From the NCBI GenBank assembly GCA_937892395.1, contig CALAGJ010000130.1, positions 1 through 8,319 of the forward strand: a DNA stretch of 8,319 nucleotides, written 5' to 3'. The position numbers and the translations under genes are program-made. Below are positions 1 to 7,117 of the stretch, piece by piece. Source of the DNA: an uncultured Parafilimonas sp. Lineage in GTDB: Bacteria; Bacteroidota; Bacteroidia; Chitinophagales; Chitinophagaceae. A model generated the notes under the pieces. That model worked only from the letters and a program-made list of their open reading frames with translations. It did no database searches and was not told the origin of the DNA. Numbering within the stretch: the first letter of the stretch is position 1; each line of letters starts with the position of its first letter.

Positions 1-2
1 CA

Positions 3-824
3 CCACTTATATATTCTTTGAATTTTAGGACTGCCGATACTGTAAATGCAGACTTTTCTGCGAACCTTATACAAGGTTGTACAATAGATACTTTACGCTA
101 TGCACATGATGGTGCACATGACGTAAGTAAATGGTATTGGGCATTTGATACCACAGGAATTGCTCAAGATCAGAGCGGTAGTTTTTATTATGTAAAAGAT
201 GGATTTAAGAGTATCAAATTAACTGTAAACAATGATTTGTGTGAAGACACAGCCTCCATCTTTTTTAATTTGGATAATGACGTAGTAGCCAGGGCTTTTG
301 TATCCCCTGGTATTGAATTCTGCCCTTCCGATACTTTGTTTTACAGAGATAGTAGTGATGGTAATCTTCAAACTTGGTATTGGACTTTTGGAGATGGTAG
401 TTTTAGTTATGAAAAAAATCCACCGCCAAAGCTATACCCTCCCGCTTCATCAAATGCTGGTAAATTATATCCCATTGTACTCGTCGTAAAAAATGACATC
501 AACTGCTTTGACACTGCTATTGTTATTGTAAGGGCTTTGTATAACTGTTATATTGCCGTGCCCACTGCTTTTTCACCAAATGGAGATGGACTAAATGATA
601 GCTTCTATCCGCTGAATGCATACAAAGCACTCAACCTTATTTTTCGAGTATATAATAGATACGGACAAGTAATTTTTGAAACAAAAGATTGGACCAAACA
701 CTGGAAGGGTACTATAAATGGTGTGGCTCAGCCTTCTGGTACTTATGTGTGGACCCTTCAGTACACCAATAAGGATACAAATAGATTTACCTCCCAAAGT
801 GGCACAGTAGTTTTGATAAGATAA
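3..824 (+). CDS. PKD-repeat surface/secreted protein with type IX secretion (gliding motility-associated) C-terminal domain, 5'-truncated
   Basis: This is the C-terminal part of a larger secreted protein. The frame is open to the left edge, so the true start lies outside the window; the TTG at 18 is not a credible start. Two PKD-like immunoglobulin folds are visible: a divergent one at about 50-290 and a clearer one at about 300-540 containing WTFGDGS (381-401), the classical PKD signature. The last ~90 residues, from VPTAFSPNGDGLND (558-599) through YNRYGQVIFE and the SGTYVW strand to the terminal VVLIR, match the CHU_C/TIGR04131 domain. That family serves as a type B sorting signal for the type IX secretion system in Bacteroidota. 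The protein is thus expected to cross the outer membrane and be released or anchored at the surface. The function of the missing N-terminal part is unknown. No link to the downstream genes is apparent. Confidence 0.9.
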   Translation, partial: PLIYSLNFRTADTVNADFSANLIQGCTIDTLRYAHDGAHDVSKWYWAFDTTGIAQDQSGSFYYVKDGFKSIKLTVNNDLCEDTASIFFNLDNDVVARAFVSPGIEFCPSDTLFYRDSSDGNLQTWYWTFGDGSFSYEKNPPPKLYPPASSNAGKLYPIVLVVKNDINCFDTAIVIVRALYNCYIAVPTAFSPNGDGLNDSFYPLNAYKALNLIFRVYNRYGQVIFETKDWTKHWKGTINGVAQPSGTYVWTLQYTNKDTNRFTSQSGTVVLIR

Positions 825-890
825 ACATAAATGTGGTCATGGTTTGTATCCATCCATATACTTTTTAGACTTGTTATTGCAAAATTTTAC

Positions 891-910
891 CATAAATGGA
901 TTTATGTTTT
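891..910 (+). terminator. possible weak AT-only hairpin after the PKD protein gene
   Basis: CATAAAT (891-897) and ATTTATG (900-906) are perfect inverted repeats, followed by TTTT and an AT-rich run. The stem is nearly all A/T and the nominal loop is only two bases, so the effective loop must be larger and the structure weak. It is the only terminator-like element in the 151-base gap between the first two genes. Confidence 0.25.
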
Positions 911-939
911 GAATTTTAATTTTTAAATGCTTACCGATT

Positions 940-947
940 TATATTTG
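940..947 (+). promoter_or_regulatory. candidate Bacteroidota -7 box for the Omp28-like gene
   Basis: TATATTTG matches the Bacteroidota -7 consensus TAnnTTTG exactly and lies 28 bases before the ATG at 976. The nearest upstream TTG (909-911) is further away than the usual -33 spacing, so only half of the promoter is supported. Matches to such a short AT-rich motif are easily found by chance here. Confidence 0.3.
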
Positions 948-975
948 TTGCATCATTATTTTTAAAATTTAAAAA

Positions 976-1914
976 ATGCACAAAAAAAACCAGTTTTATT
1001 CAGCAATGGTCGTAGTACTAATTGCAGCAGCATCTTGTCAGAAAAGTGATGTACAAAGTCCATCCGATTCAAAGGAATTTAATGAATCAGATTTCGGATT
1101 ACAAACTACAGCTTCTGCTCCTTCCTCCTACTTAAGTCGTGCTTTGGTAGAAGATTATACAGGTGCATGGTGTGGGTATTGTCCACGTTTGGGCTATAAG
1201 TTTGAGGAACTTACTACTAACAACCCACGCATTATTTTACAGGCAAATCATAATGATGATGTAATGCAAACAACAGACGAATCTAAACTTGAGGGATATT
1301 ACCCCATCCTTGGATTTCCTACAGCTTGGATGATGCGCAATAAGACGTTTAATGACAATGGAGACATCATTGATCTTAGTGATACTGCTCAGGTTAGTGC
1401 CGCCTATCTTGGTAGTAATTCATCAGTTGGATTGGCCATTGGCACCCGTCTTCAGGGAAATTTATTGAAAGGAGTTGTAAAAGTTGGTTTTGGCAGTACT
1501 TACACATTACCATTGAAGTTGGTTGTAAATTTGGTAGAAGATAATATTGTTGCATCTGACGATCCGCAATCAAATTATTACAATACCAGTCCTGTAGGTA
1601 ATCCATTTTTTGGTTTGGGTAGTTACATACCAACTTATATTCACCATAATGTATATAGAACGGCTGCTACTGATGCCTTGGGTGATTTAATACCTGCTGA
1701 TAAAACTGTAGCTGGTAAACAATACAGTTATAATTTCACAATCAACTTAAGTCAATATAACAAGAGTAATTGTAAAGTAATTGCATTTGTGGTAGTAGAT
1801 GAGAAGAAGCTTTCACTCACCGATGTATATATTAAAAATAAAAAATACAAAGGCATTCAAAATGTGCAGTGGGTAAATGCTGGAAATTATATCAACTTTG
1901 AAGCTATTCAATAA
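976..1914 (+). CDS. Omp28-related lipoprotein with thioredoxin-like CxxC motif
   Basis: A 312-residue envelope protein. The N terminus is a lipoprotein signal peptide: a short basic n-region (HKK), a hydrophobic stretch and a lipobox AAS-C with Cys21 as the predicted lipidation site. A low-complexity Ser/Asp linker leads to the core segment LVEDYTGAWCGYCP, with Cys66 and Cys69 forming a CGYC pair, and then GFPT (113-116), which resembles the thioredoxin cis-proline loop. This arrangement is typical of the Omp28-related outer membrane protein family (Porphyromonas gingivalis Omp28 is the namesake). The C-terminal ~180 residues look like a beta-rich domain. A thiol-disulfide or surface-binding role is possible, but the biochemical function of the family is poorly defined. 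The ATG at 976 is chosen because it directly precedes the signal peptide; the upstream region is A-rich, as is normal in this phylum. The gene appears monocistronic, with a terminator following it. Confidence 0.88.
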   Translation: MHKKNQFYSAMVVVLIAAASCQKSDVQSPSDSKEFNESDFGLQTTASAPSSYLSRALVEDYTGAWCGYCPRLGYKFEELTTNNPRIILQANHNDDVMQTTDESKLEGYYPILGFPTAWMMRNKTFNDNGDIIDLSDTAQVSAAYLGSNSSVGLAIGTRLQGNLLKGVVKVGFGSTYTLPLKLVVNLVEDNIVASDDPQSNYYNTSPVGNPFFGLGSYIPTYIHHNVYRTAATDALGDLIPADKTVAGKQYSYNFTINLSQYNKSNCKVIAFVVVDEKKLSLTDVYIKNKKYKGIQNVQWVNAGNYINFEAIQ

Positions 1915-1948
1915 AAGCTTATAAAGTAGCTTAATTGCTTTGTTCATG

Positions 1949-1987
1949 GGGCTGTCAATGAAATTTCTTTGGCAGCCTTATTTTATT
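1949..1987 (+). terminator. rho-independent terminator after the Omp28-like gene
   Basis: GGCTGTCAA (1950-1958) pairs with TTGGCAGCC (1969-1977) over nine base pairs including one G-U wobble, with a ten-base loop, followed by the T-rich run TTATTTTATT (1978-1987). It starts 35 bases after the stop codon at 1912-1914, which is a normal position for an intrinsic terminator. Confidence 0.75.
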
Positions 1988-2080
1988 ACAAAGATTTTTA
2001 TTTTAGAATAAAAACATTCAATTTGGGTGCTTGCTCATAGAAAAATATTAGTTCATTGATAGGACTTTTGAAAATTCCTG
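1988..2080. other. intergenic AT-rich stretch with nothing recognised
   Basis: Between the Omp28-gene terminator and the recognisable transposase remnant there is AT-rich DNA with stops in all forward frames. It may be decayed transposase sequence or original flank; I see no gene, repeat or IS end in it. Confidence 0.4.
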
Positions 2081-2410
2081 TATAAGCAAAGAGTCAATTG
2101 TGAAAACAGGATCAGAGAATTAAAATATGATTTTGGTGCAGACAATTTTAATCTTAAAAGTTTTGATGCTACCGAAGCTGCGCTCAATTGGGTCATGATG
2201 GCCTGCAATATAATAAGCCTGTTCCGGCAGGTTGTCATAAACACCAAGGTTGAACAGCGAATGAAAACACTACGATAAAAAGTATTTGCAATAGGTGGAT
2301 ATATGGTAAAAAATGGAAATCAAAAGATATTGAAACTCTCACTTGATATGAAACGAGGAGAATGGTTTACAAGACTATGGAATTGTAATAAAACCTTCCA
2401 ATTATCCTAA
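2081..2410 (+). pseudogene. IS1380-family transposase, degraded C-terminal fragment
   Basis: In the frame beginning TAT at 2081 the DNA encodes YKQRVNCENRIRELKYDFG, then a DNFNLKSFDATEAALNWVMMA segment and, further on, FAIGGY and KNGNQKILKLSL. This is the conserved C-terminal portion of DDE transposases of the IS1380 family, as I recall them. The reading runs 65 codons to an in-frame TAA at 2276-2278, where family members normally have a Tyr codon (LR-Y-..FAIGGY). It then continues 43 codons to the natural-looking stop at 2408-2410. Upstream of 2081 the frame meets a stop at 2069-2071 and similarity fades, probably through a frameshift or deletion. Full-length relatives are about 400-450 residues, so roughly three quarters is missing, including most of the catalytic core. 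I could not identify terminal inverted repeats or target duplications. The element is non-functional and probably an old insertion. Confidence 0.8.
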
Positions 2411-2412
2411 TT

Positions 2413-2434
2413 AAAAAAGTCTAATGACTTTTTT
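2413..2434. terminator. perfect 9-bp hairpin with terminal T-tract just after the transposase remnant
   Basis: AAAAAAGTC (2413-2421), loop TAAT, GACTTTTTT (2426-2434): a perfect inverted repeat that begins two bases after the transposase stop. The six-T arm and the matching A arm make it a plausible bidirectional intrinsic terminator, although the GC part of the stem is only two base pairs. It probably came with the insertion element and would insulate the downstream operon from read-through. Confidence 0.5.
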
Positions 2435-2464
2435 GGGATAAAAATATTTTATGATATCATTTTG
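2432..2464 (+). promoter_or_regulatory. candidate promoter for the permease-led gene run
   Basis: TTTG (2432-2435) and TCATTTTG (2457-2464) are separated by 21 bases. They resemble the Bacteroidota -33 TTTG and -7 TAnnTTTG boxes, with one mismatch in the -7 box. Transcription would begin roughly 40-50 bases before the permease start at 2517. The -33 box overlaps the hairpin at the end of the transposase remnant. No other good candidate is visible in the gap. Confidence 0.35.
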
Positions 2465-2516
2465 TACATTCAATTATACCTATACATTTACGGCTTCACA
2501 CTAAATTATTGCATGC

Positions 2517-3737
2517 ATGAAATTAACCACAAGGTTTCAGTTGTCCACCATGATGTTTCTCAACTTTTTTGTTTGGGGTATTTGGTTTGTTACAATGGGT
2601 ACATATCTTACAAAAGGAAGTATATCCGCATCTGGCGAACAGACTGGTTTGGCTTATGGAACACAATCATTGGGCGCTATCGTGGCACCTTTCATTGTAG
2701 GACTTATTGCCGATAAATTTTTTGATGCACAAAAAATATTAGGTGTCCTTCATTTAGTTGGTGCTGCATTGCTTTGGTTTATTGCAGGGCAGCCAGAGTT
2801 TGGTTCTTTTTACAGTATGCTGCTTATATACATGATTCTTTATATGCCAACGCTGGCATTGGTCAACTCAATTGCCCTTAATCAAATATCAAATCCGGAG
2901 AAAGAATTTGGTGGCCTTCGTATGTGGGGTACTATTGGCTGGATAGCATCTGGCCTCATCATCGGTTGGATGGCTTGGGAGAAAGATCCATCATCGCTAA
3001 GTATAACATTTAAAGTGGCTGCAGTTGTATCTGCACTATTTGGTTTATTTTCATTTACACTTCCTAAAACTCCTCCGCCAAAAGCAGGTCAGCGAGTTAC
3101 TATGTCAGAAATAATTGGTTTAGATGCATTAAAAATCTTAAAAGACAAAAATTATTTTATCTTCTTTATAGCTTCAGTACTTATATGTATTCCATTAGCA
3201 TTTTATTATGGTCAAGCCAACGTTTTTCTAAACGAATCAGGTATGGAAGGTGCAGCAGGAAAAATGACATTGGGCCAAATTGCAGAAACAGTATTTCTAT
3301 TTTTAATGCCTTGGTTTTTTGCAAGATTTGGCACCAAACAAATGTTACTTTTTGGAATGATAGCCTGGATAATAAGGTATCTATTATTTGCCTATGGAGG
3401 CGGAGAAAGTGGGGTATGGATGCTTTTAGGCGGCATTGTTTTACATGGTATTTGTTATGATTTCTTCTTTGTTACAGGACAGATTTACACGGATAATATG
3501 GCTGGAGAAAAAATTCGTTCCTCGGCACAAGGGCTCATTACATTGGCTACCTATGGCATTGGTATGTATATTGGTTTTTATGTAGCCGGTGTTTATGTTG
3601 ATAAATATAAAATTGGCGATAACCAACACGATTGGCAAAGTATCTGGTTGTTTCCATGCTTATTTGCAACTGGTGTAGCTTTACTGTTTTTATTATTGTT
3701 TAAAAACCCGGGAAAGAAATTTAATTATCACCATTAA
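2517..3737 (+). CDS. nucleoside:H+ symporter family (NupG/XapB-like) MFS permease
   Basis: A 406-residue inner membrane transporter with about twelve hydrophobic segments spread along its length and a longer, charged loop around residues 180-215, the central cytoplasmic loop typical of the MFS. Features of the NHS family (Nuc_H_symport; E. coli NupG has 418 residues) include the N-terminal helix NFFVWGIWFVTMGTYL, the LADKFF-like loop after helix 2 (here IADKFF) and FGGLRMWGTIGW at residues 131-142. In Bacteroidota such permeases often sit beside sugar-oxidising and isomerase genes rather than nucleoside genes, so the substrate may be a sugar or oxidised sugar; that is inference. Two overlapping ATGs occur (2513 and 2517); the one at 2517 is in the coding frame. 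This is the first gene of the run, with 29 bases to the next gene. Confidence 0.88.
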   Translation: MKLTTRFQLSTMMFLNFFVWGIWFVTMGTYLTKGSISASGEQTGLAYGTQSLGAIVAPFIVGLIADKFFDAQKILGVLHLVGAALLWFIAGQPEFGSFYSMLLIYMILYMPTLALVNSIALNQISNPEKEFGGLRMWGTIGWIASGLIIGWMAWEKDPSSLSITFKVAAVVSALFGLFSFTLPKTPPPKAGQRVTMSEIIGLDALKILKDKNYFIFFIASVLICIPLAFYYGQANVFLNESGMEGAAGKMTLGQIAETVFLFLMPWFFARFGTKQMLLFGMIAWIIRYLLFAYGGGESGVWMLLGGIVLHGICYDFFFVTGQIYTDNMAGEKIRSSAQGLITLATYGIGMYIGFYVAGVYVDKYKIGDNQHDWQSIWLFPCLFATGVALLFLLLFKNPGKKFNYHH

Positions 3738-3766
3738 ATTGCACAAGCAAATCGGAAAATAGCATC

Positions 3767-4648
3767 ATGCAAAAAATGAATCGGCGTAGTAATATTAAAA
3801 ATTTAATTGCAGGGTCGGCTGCCATCATTAGTGGAAGTAGCCTTACCGCATTTTGTAATAGTGAACTACCTAAAGTGGCTTTTAAAGGAAATATCAATCA
3901 TTCCGTATGTAAATGGACTTATGATTTTCTTAGTTTGGATGAACTCTGCAAGGCAGTTAAACAGATTGGATTTTCAGCTATAGATTTATGTACTCCGCAG
4001 GAATGGCCGGTATTAAAATCATACGGTATTCATTGCAGTATGTGCTATCATGCTGGTAAAGTAAGTCTTACGGAAGGGTTTAATAATCCAATCTTTCATC
4101 CACAACTTATTCATGATTATACAGAAGCTATTCCTTTAGTGGCAGCAGCCGGATATCAGAATATCATTTGCTTTAGTGGCAACCGAAAAGGTATGAGTGA
4201 TGAGGAAGGAATGCAGAATTGCATTACAGGGTTACAACAGATCTTACCCATTGCAGAAAAACATGGAGTAATAGTGCAAATGGAAGTTTTCAACAGCAAA
4301 GTAGATCACCCTGATTATATGGCTGACAATACAAAATGGGCTTTTGAATTGGTTCGAAAATTGGGTAGTCCAAATTTTAAAATACTTTACGACATTTATC
4401 ACATGCAGATAGATGAAGGAGATGTGATAAGAACACTTACAGATGGCCATGAATATATCGGTCATTATCACACCGCAGGTGTGCCTGGTCGAAATGAAAT
4501 AGATGCCAATCAGGAATTAAACTACGCAGGTATAATGCGTGCTATTTTGAAGACTGGATATAAAGGATATGTAGCTCAGGAATTTATTCCCATAGCCGAT
4601 GATAAAGTAGCGTCTCTAAGGAAGGCAATAGAAATATGCGATGTATAG
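3767..4648 (+). CDS. exported hydroxypyruvate isomerase-like TIM barrel protein (xylose isomerase-like superfamily)
   Basis: A 293-residue protein with an N-terminal signal followed by a sugar isomerase/epimerase TIM barrel. The signal contains RRSNIKNLIAGSAA from Arg6-Arg7, a Tat-like motif lacking the usual Phe after the twin arginines, then a hydrophobic stretch; Cys30 follows TAF, a poor lipobox. Barrel metal ligands expected for the family are visible: Glu173 (VQMEVFN), Asp209 and His212 (LYDIYHMQ), His233/His235 (GHYHTAGVPGR) and Glu272 (AQEF). LYDIYHMQ and VPGR are characteristic of hydroxypyruvate isomerases (Hyi/OtnI-like). Actual substrate is uncertain: cytoplasmic Hyi acts on hydroxypyruvate, but an exported relative beside a sugar dehydrogenase more likely handles an oxidised sugar. 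A second in-frame ATG at 3776 (Met4), directly before NRR, is an equally possible start. It lies 29 bases after the permease and 64 before the GMC gene. Confidence 0.83.
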   Translation: MQKMNRRSNIKNLIAGSAAIISGSSLTAFCNSELPKVAFKGNINHSVCKWTYDFLSLDELCKAVKQIGFSAIDLCTPQEWPVLKSYGIHCSMCYHAGKVSLTEGFNNPIFHPQLIHDYTEAIPLVAAAGYQNIICFSGNRKGMSDEEGMQNCITGLQQILPIAEKHGVIVQMEVFNSKVDHPDYMADNTKWAFELVRKLGSPNFKILYDIYHMQIDEGDVIRTLTDGHEYIGHYHTAGVPGRNEIDANQELNYAGIMRAILKTGYKGYVAQEFIPIADDKVASLRKAIEICDV

Positions 4649-4712
4649 GTTAGCAGGTTTAAAAAAATTTCTACAACAATAATTATTCATTAATCAGTAA
4701 ATAAAAGAACAA

Positions 4713-6440
4713 ATGCCAGGCGATTCTTCCAATGTAAATATAAACAATAAAGCCGCTGCGCAAAATACCTATGATGCTATTGTAATAGGTAGCGGTATCA
4801 GTGGCGGTTGGGCTGCAAAAGAGCTTTGTGAAAAAGGACTTAAAGTAGTGATGCTGGAGCGTGGTGAACACATTGAGCATATTAAGGACTATAAAAATGC
4901 CAATAAGAGTGTATGGGAATTTCCACATCGTGGAGATGCTACTCAGCAAATGAAAGCTGACTACCCTTCATTAAGTAGGGATTATCCTTTGAACGAAGAA
5001 ACTCTTGGTATGTGGGCCAATGAAAAAGATTGTCCATATACAGAAAAAAAGCCATTTGCCTGGTTTAGAGGATATCATACCGGAGGCCGCAGTTTACTGT
5101 GGGGCCGCCAAAGCTACAGATGGAATAAATGGGATTTTGAAGCCAATGGAAAAGAGGGTATAGCAGTGGACTGGCCTTTGAGATATGAAGATTTGGCACC
5201 TTGGTATAGTTATGTAGAAAAATATGCAGGTATTCAAGGAAGTAAGCAAGGATTGGATGTGCTGCCTGACGGCGAATTTTTACCTGCTATGGAAATGAAT
5301 GTGGCCGAAAATTATGTAGCGGAAAATTTAAAAAAACATTATAACGGTTCCCGTCATTTATTTATAGGACGCAGTGCAAATATTACAAAAAGCCTACCTG
5401 AAAATAATAGGCCAAATGCTTGTCAATACAGAGATAGGTGCTGGAGAGGTTGTCCATTTGGAGGATATTTTAGTACACAGTCTTCCACATTGCCAGCGGC
5501 AAGAAAAACAAATAATCTTACTTTAGAAAATAATAAAATTGTTACTAAAATATTATATGATAAGGACAAAAAAAGAGCCACAGGTGTAGAGGTCATAGAT
5601 GCGCTTACCAATCAAACTTATACATATCAAGCAAAAATAGTTTTTGTATGTGCTAGTGCATTTAACAGTACATGGGTACTCATGAATAGTGCAACTGATA
5701 TTTGGCCCGATGGCTTAGGAAGCAGTTGTGGAGAATTGGGGCATAATGTTATGGATCATCATTTTAAAATTGGCGCTGGTGGCGTAGTTGAAGGTTTTGA
5801 AGATAAATATGTATATGGACGTAGACCAACCGGAATTTACATACCCAGATATAGAAATATTTATGATGATAAAAGAGATTATCTACGTGGCTTTGGATAC
5901 CAAGGTGGAGGAAACAGAGGACGTGGTATAGAGGTGGCAGAATTTACATTTGGCGCAGAGCTCAAAGAAGCACAAAGCGAAATTGGTAAATGGGGCTTTG
6001 GCATAATGGGTTTTGGAGAAGTCTTGCCCGACCATAGTAACAGAATCTACCTCAATAAAGACAAGAAAGATAAATGGGGTTTGCCTGTATTAGAAATGGA
6101 TGTAGAAATAAAGGAAAATGAAATAAAAATGCGCAAGGATATGATGAATGATGCGCAGGAAATGCTTACCAATAGCGGCCTTAAAGATGTAAATGCATAT
6201 GACTATGGTTACATTTTTGGAATGGGCATACATGAAATGGGTACTGCTCGTATGGGCAGAGACTCCAAAACAAGTGTACTCAATAGCAATAACCAAGTAT
6301 GGGAAGCCACAAATGTATTCGTAACAGATGGTGCCTGTATGACCAGCTCCAGTTGTGTAAACCCTTCACTAACTTATATGGCACTAACGGCACGTGCAGC
6401 AGCATTTGCAGTAGAAGAATTAAAAAAAGGAAATTTATAA
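4713..6440 (+). CDS. GMC family FAD-dependent sugar/alcohol dehydrogenase, catalytic subunit
   Basis: A 575-residue glucose-methanol-choline family flavoprotein. The FAD-binding Rossmann motif GSGISGG occupies residues 26-32 and the ribose-binding acidic residue is Glu49 in VMLERGEH. The conserved GGRSLLWG segment lies near residue 127. The C-terminal domain holds the catalytic pair: His507 in GIHEMGTARMG and Asn550 in CVNPSLTYMALTAR. Three cysteines, Cys237, Cys243 and Cys247 (C-x5-C-x3-C, ending RGCPFGGYFS), resemble the iron-sulfur ligand region of bacterial FAD-dependent glucose dehydrogenase alpha subunits. No signal peptide is present. The protein probably leaves the cytoplasm in complex with the Tat-signal partner encoded 48 bases downstream. 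It likely oxidises a hydroxyl of a sugar or polyol and passes electrons to a cytochrome or quinone; no cytochrome gene is seen in the window. Substrate and regiochemistry cannot be determined here. Confidence 0.9.
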   Translation: MPGDSSNVNINNKAAAQNTYDAIVIGSGISGGWAAKELCEKGLKVVMLERGEHIEHIKDYKNANKSVWEFPHRGDATQQMKADYPSLSRDYPLNEETLGMWANEKDCPYTEKKPFAWFRGYHTGGRSLLWGRQSYRWNKWDFEANGKEGIAVDWPLRYEDLAPWYSYVEKYAGIQGSKQGLDVLPDGEFLPAMEMNVAENYVAENLKKHYNGSRHLFIGRSANITKSLPENNRPNACQYRDRCWRGCPFGGYFSTQSSTLPAARKTNNLTLENNKIVTKILYDKDKKRATGVEVIDALTNQTYTYQAKIVFVCASAFNSTWVLMNSATDIWPDGLGSSCGELGHNVMDHHFKIGAGGVVEGFEDKYVYGRRPTGIYIPRYRNIYDDKRDYLRGFGYQGGGNRGRGIEVAEFTFGAELKEAQSEIGKWGFGIMGFGEVLPDHSNRIYLNKDKKDKWGLPVLEMDVEIKENEIKMRKDMMNDAQEMLTNSGLKDVNAYDYGYIFGMGIHEMGTARMGRDSKTSVLNSNNQVWEATNVFVTDGACMTSSSCVNPSLTYMALTARAAAFAVEELKKGNL

Positions 6441-6449
6441 TTTTTTATC

Positions 6450-6485
6450 ATGAGCAATGCACTAAAAGGCATTGCAAAAAAATAA
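6450..6485 (+). other. intergenic hairpin overlapping an 11-codon mini-ORF
   Basis: Between the GMC gene and its partner, GCAATGC (6454-6460) and GCATTGC (6469-6475) form a perfect 7-bp stem with an eight-base loop, followed by seven A's. The same bases encode an 11-residue mini-ORF (ATG at 6450, TAA at 6483-6485) that ends three bases before the next ATG at 6489. It might be an mRNA-stabilising or translational-coupling element. The trailing A-run makes it no terminator on the + strand. Whether the mini-ORF is translated cannot be judged. Confidence 0.3.
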
Positions 6486-6488
6486 AAT

Positions 6489-7103
6489 ATGGAACGTAGA
6501 GAGCTTTTAAAATTTATAACCGCTGCCACAGGTGTTGCTTTTGTGGTTGGCGATTCAATGCTTAGCGGTTGCAATACAGGTGCAGATATTTCAGTCACCT
6601 TTTCAGATGCTGATTTGGCACTTTTAGATGAAATAGGCGAAGTTATTATACCCACTACCACTACGCCGGGAGCCAAAGCAGCGGAGGTAGGCAAGTTTAT
6701 GAAAACAATGGTAACTGATTGCTATACTCCTATACAACGTGAATCATTTATGGCCGGCATTCCTCAATTAAAAGATGCTTGTAGTCAATTGAATAAAAAA
6801 GAATTTGCTGCTTGCAGCGCAGATGAAAAAAAAGCATTTTTATTGAGTCTTGAAAAAGCAGCAAAAGAGTTCAATGCAAAAAATGACGAATCAAATAATG
6901 TGGCAAGAGATAAAGCAAATGCGGCTGGTACAGCATTTGAGGCTGCTCCACCACATTATTATACTCAAATAAAGCAACTTACTTTGTATGGCTATTTTAC
7001 CTCTGAACCTGGTTGTACAAAGCAGTTGAGAGACAAGCCAATACCCGGTAGTTATGATGGAGCATTACCATATAAAATTGGTGACCACGCTTTTAGTGAA
7101 TAA
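6489..7103 (+). CDS. gluconate 2-dehydrogenase subunit 3 family Tat lipoprotein (partner of the GMC dehydrogenase)
   Basis: A 204-residue small subunit. The N terminus is MERRELLKFITAATG, a twin-arginine signal (Arg3-Arg4), with a hydrophobic stretch and a lipobox LSG-C that predicts lipidation at Cys28. The remainder is helical and matches the gluconate 2-dehydrogenase subunit 3 family (PF13618): the DLALLDEIGEVIIPTT opening, then toward the C terminus LTLYGYFTSEPG and the PIPGSYDGALP segment, a family hallmark. In characterised systems such as gluconate, glucose and glucoside 3-dehydrogenases, this subunit supplies the Tat signal for the signal-less GMC subunit and stabilises it. The lipobox suggests the complex is anchored to a membrane on the periplasmic side. 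It follows the GMC gene by 48 bases and precedes the amine oxidase by 14, consistent with one transcript. Confidence 0.88.
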   Translation: MERRELLKFITAATGVAFVVGDSMLSGCNTGADISVTFSDADLALLDEIGEVIIPTTTTPGAKAAEVGKFMKTMVTDCYTPIQRESFMAGIPQLKDACSQLNKKEFAACSADEKKAFLLSLEKAAKEFNAKNDESNNVARDKANAAGTAFEAAPPHYYTQIKQLTLYGYFTSEPGCTKQLRDKPIPGSYDGALPYKIGDHAFSE

Positions 7104-7117
7104 ACAATGTTTTTACC

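Noticed and set aside
824..906. Long-range inverted repeat ACATAAAT / ATTTATGT flanking the gap after the first gene
   Set aside because: Eight A/T-dominated bases 67 apart are expected by chance in this composition.
1916..1935. AAGCT...AGCTT inverted repeat right after the Omp28-like stop codon
   Set aside because: Only a five-base stem with no T-tract; the stronger hairpin at 1949-1987 explains termination.
2053..2247. Reverse-strand ORF of 64 codons in the gap before the permease
   Set aside because: It is antisense to the IS1380 transposase remnant, whose forward translation is clearly recognisable; the reverse product resembles nothing.
2462..2716. Forward ORF of 84 codons overlapping the permease start
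   Set aside because: Out-of-frame shadow of the permease; its product is Tyr/Cys-rich with no domain, while the permease frame is fully convincing.
6374..6694. Reverse-strand ORF of 106 codons
   Set aside because: It spans the end of the GMC gene, the spacer and the start of the subunit-3 gene in antisense, and has no recognisable motif.
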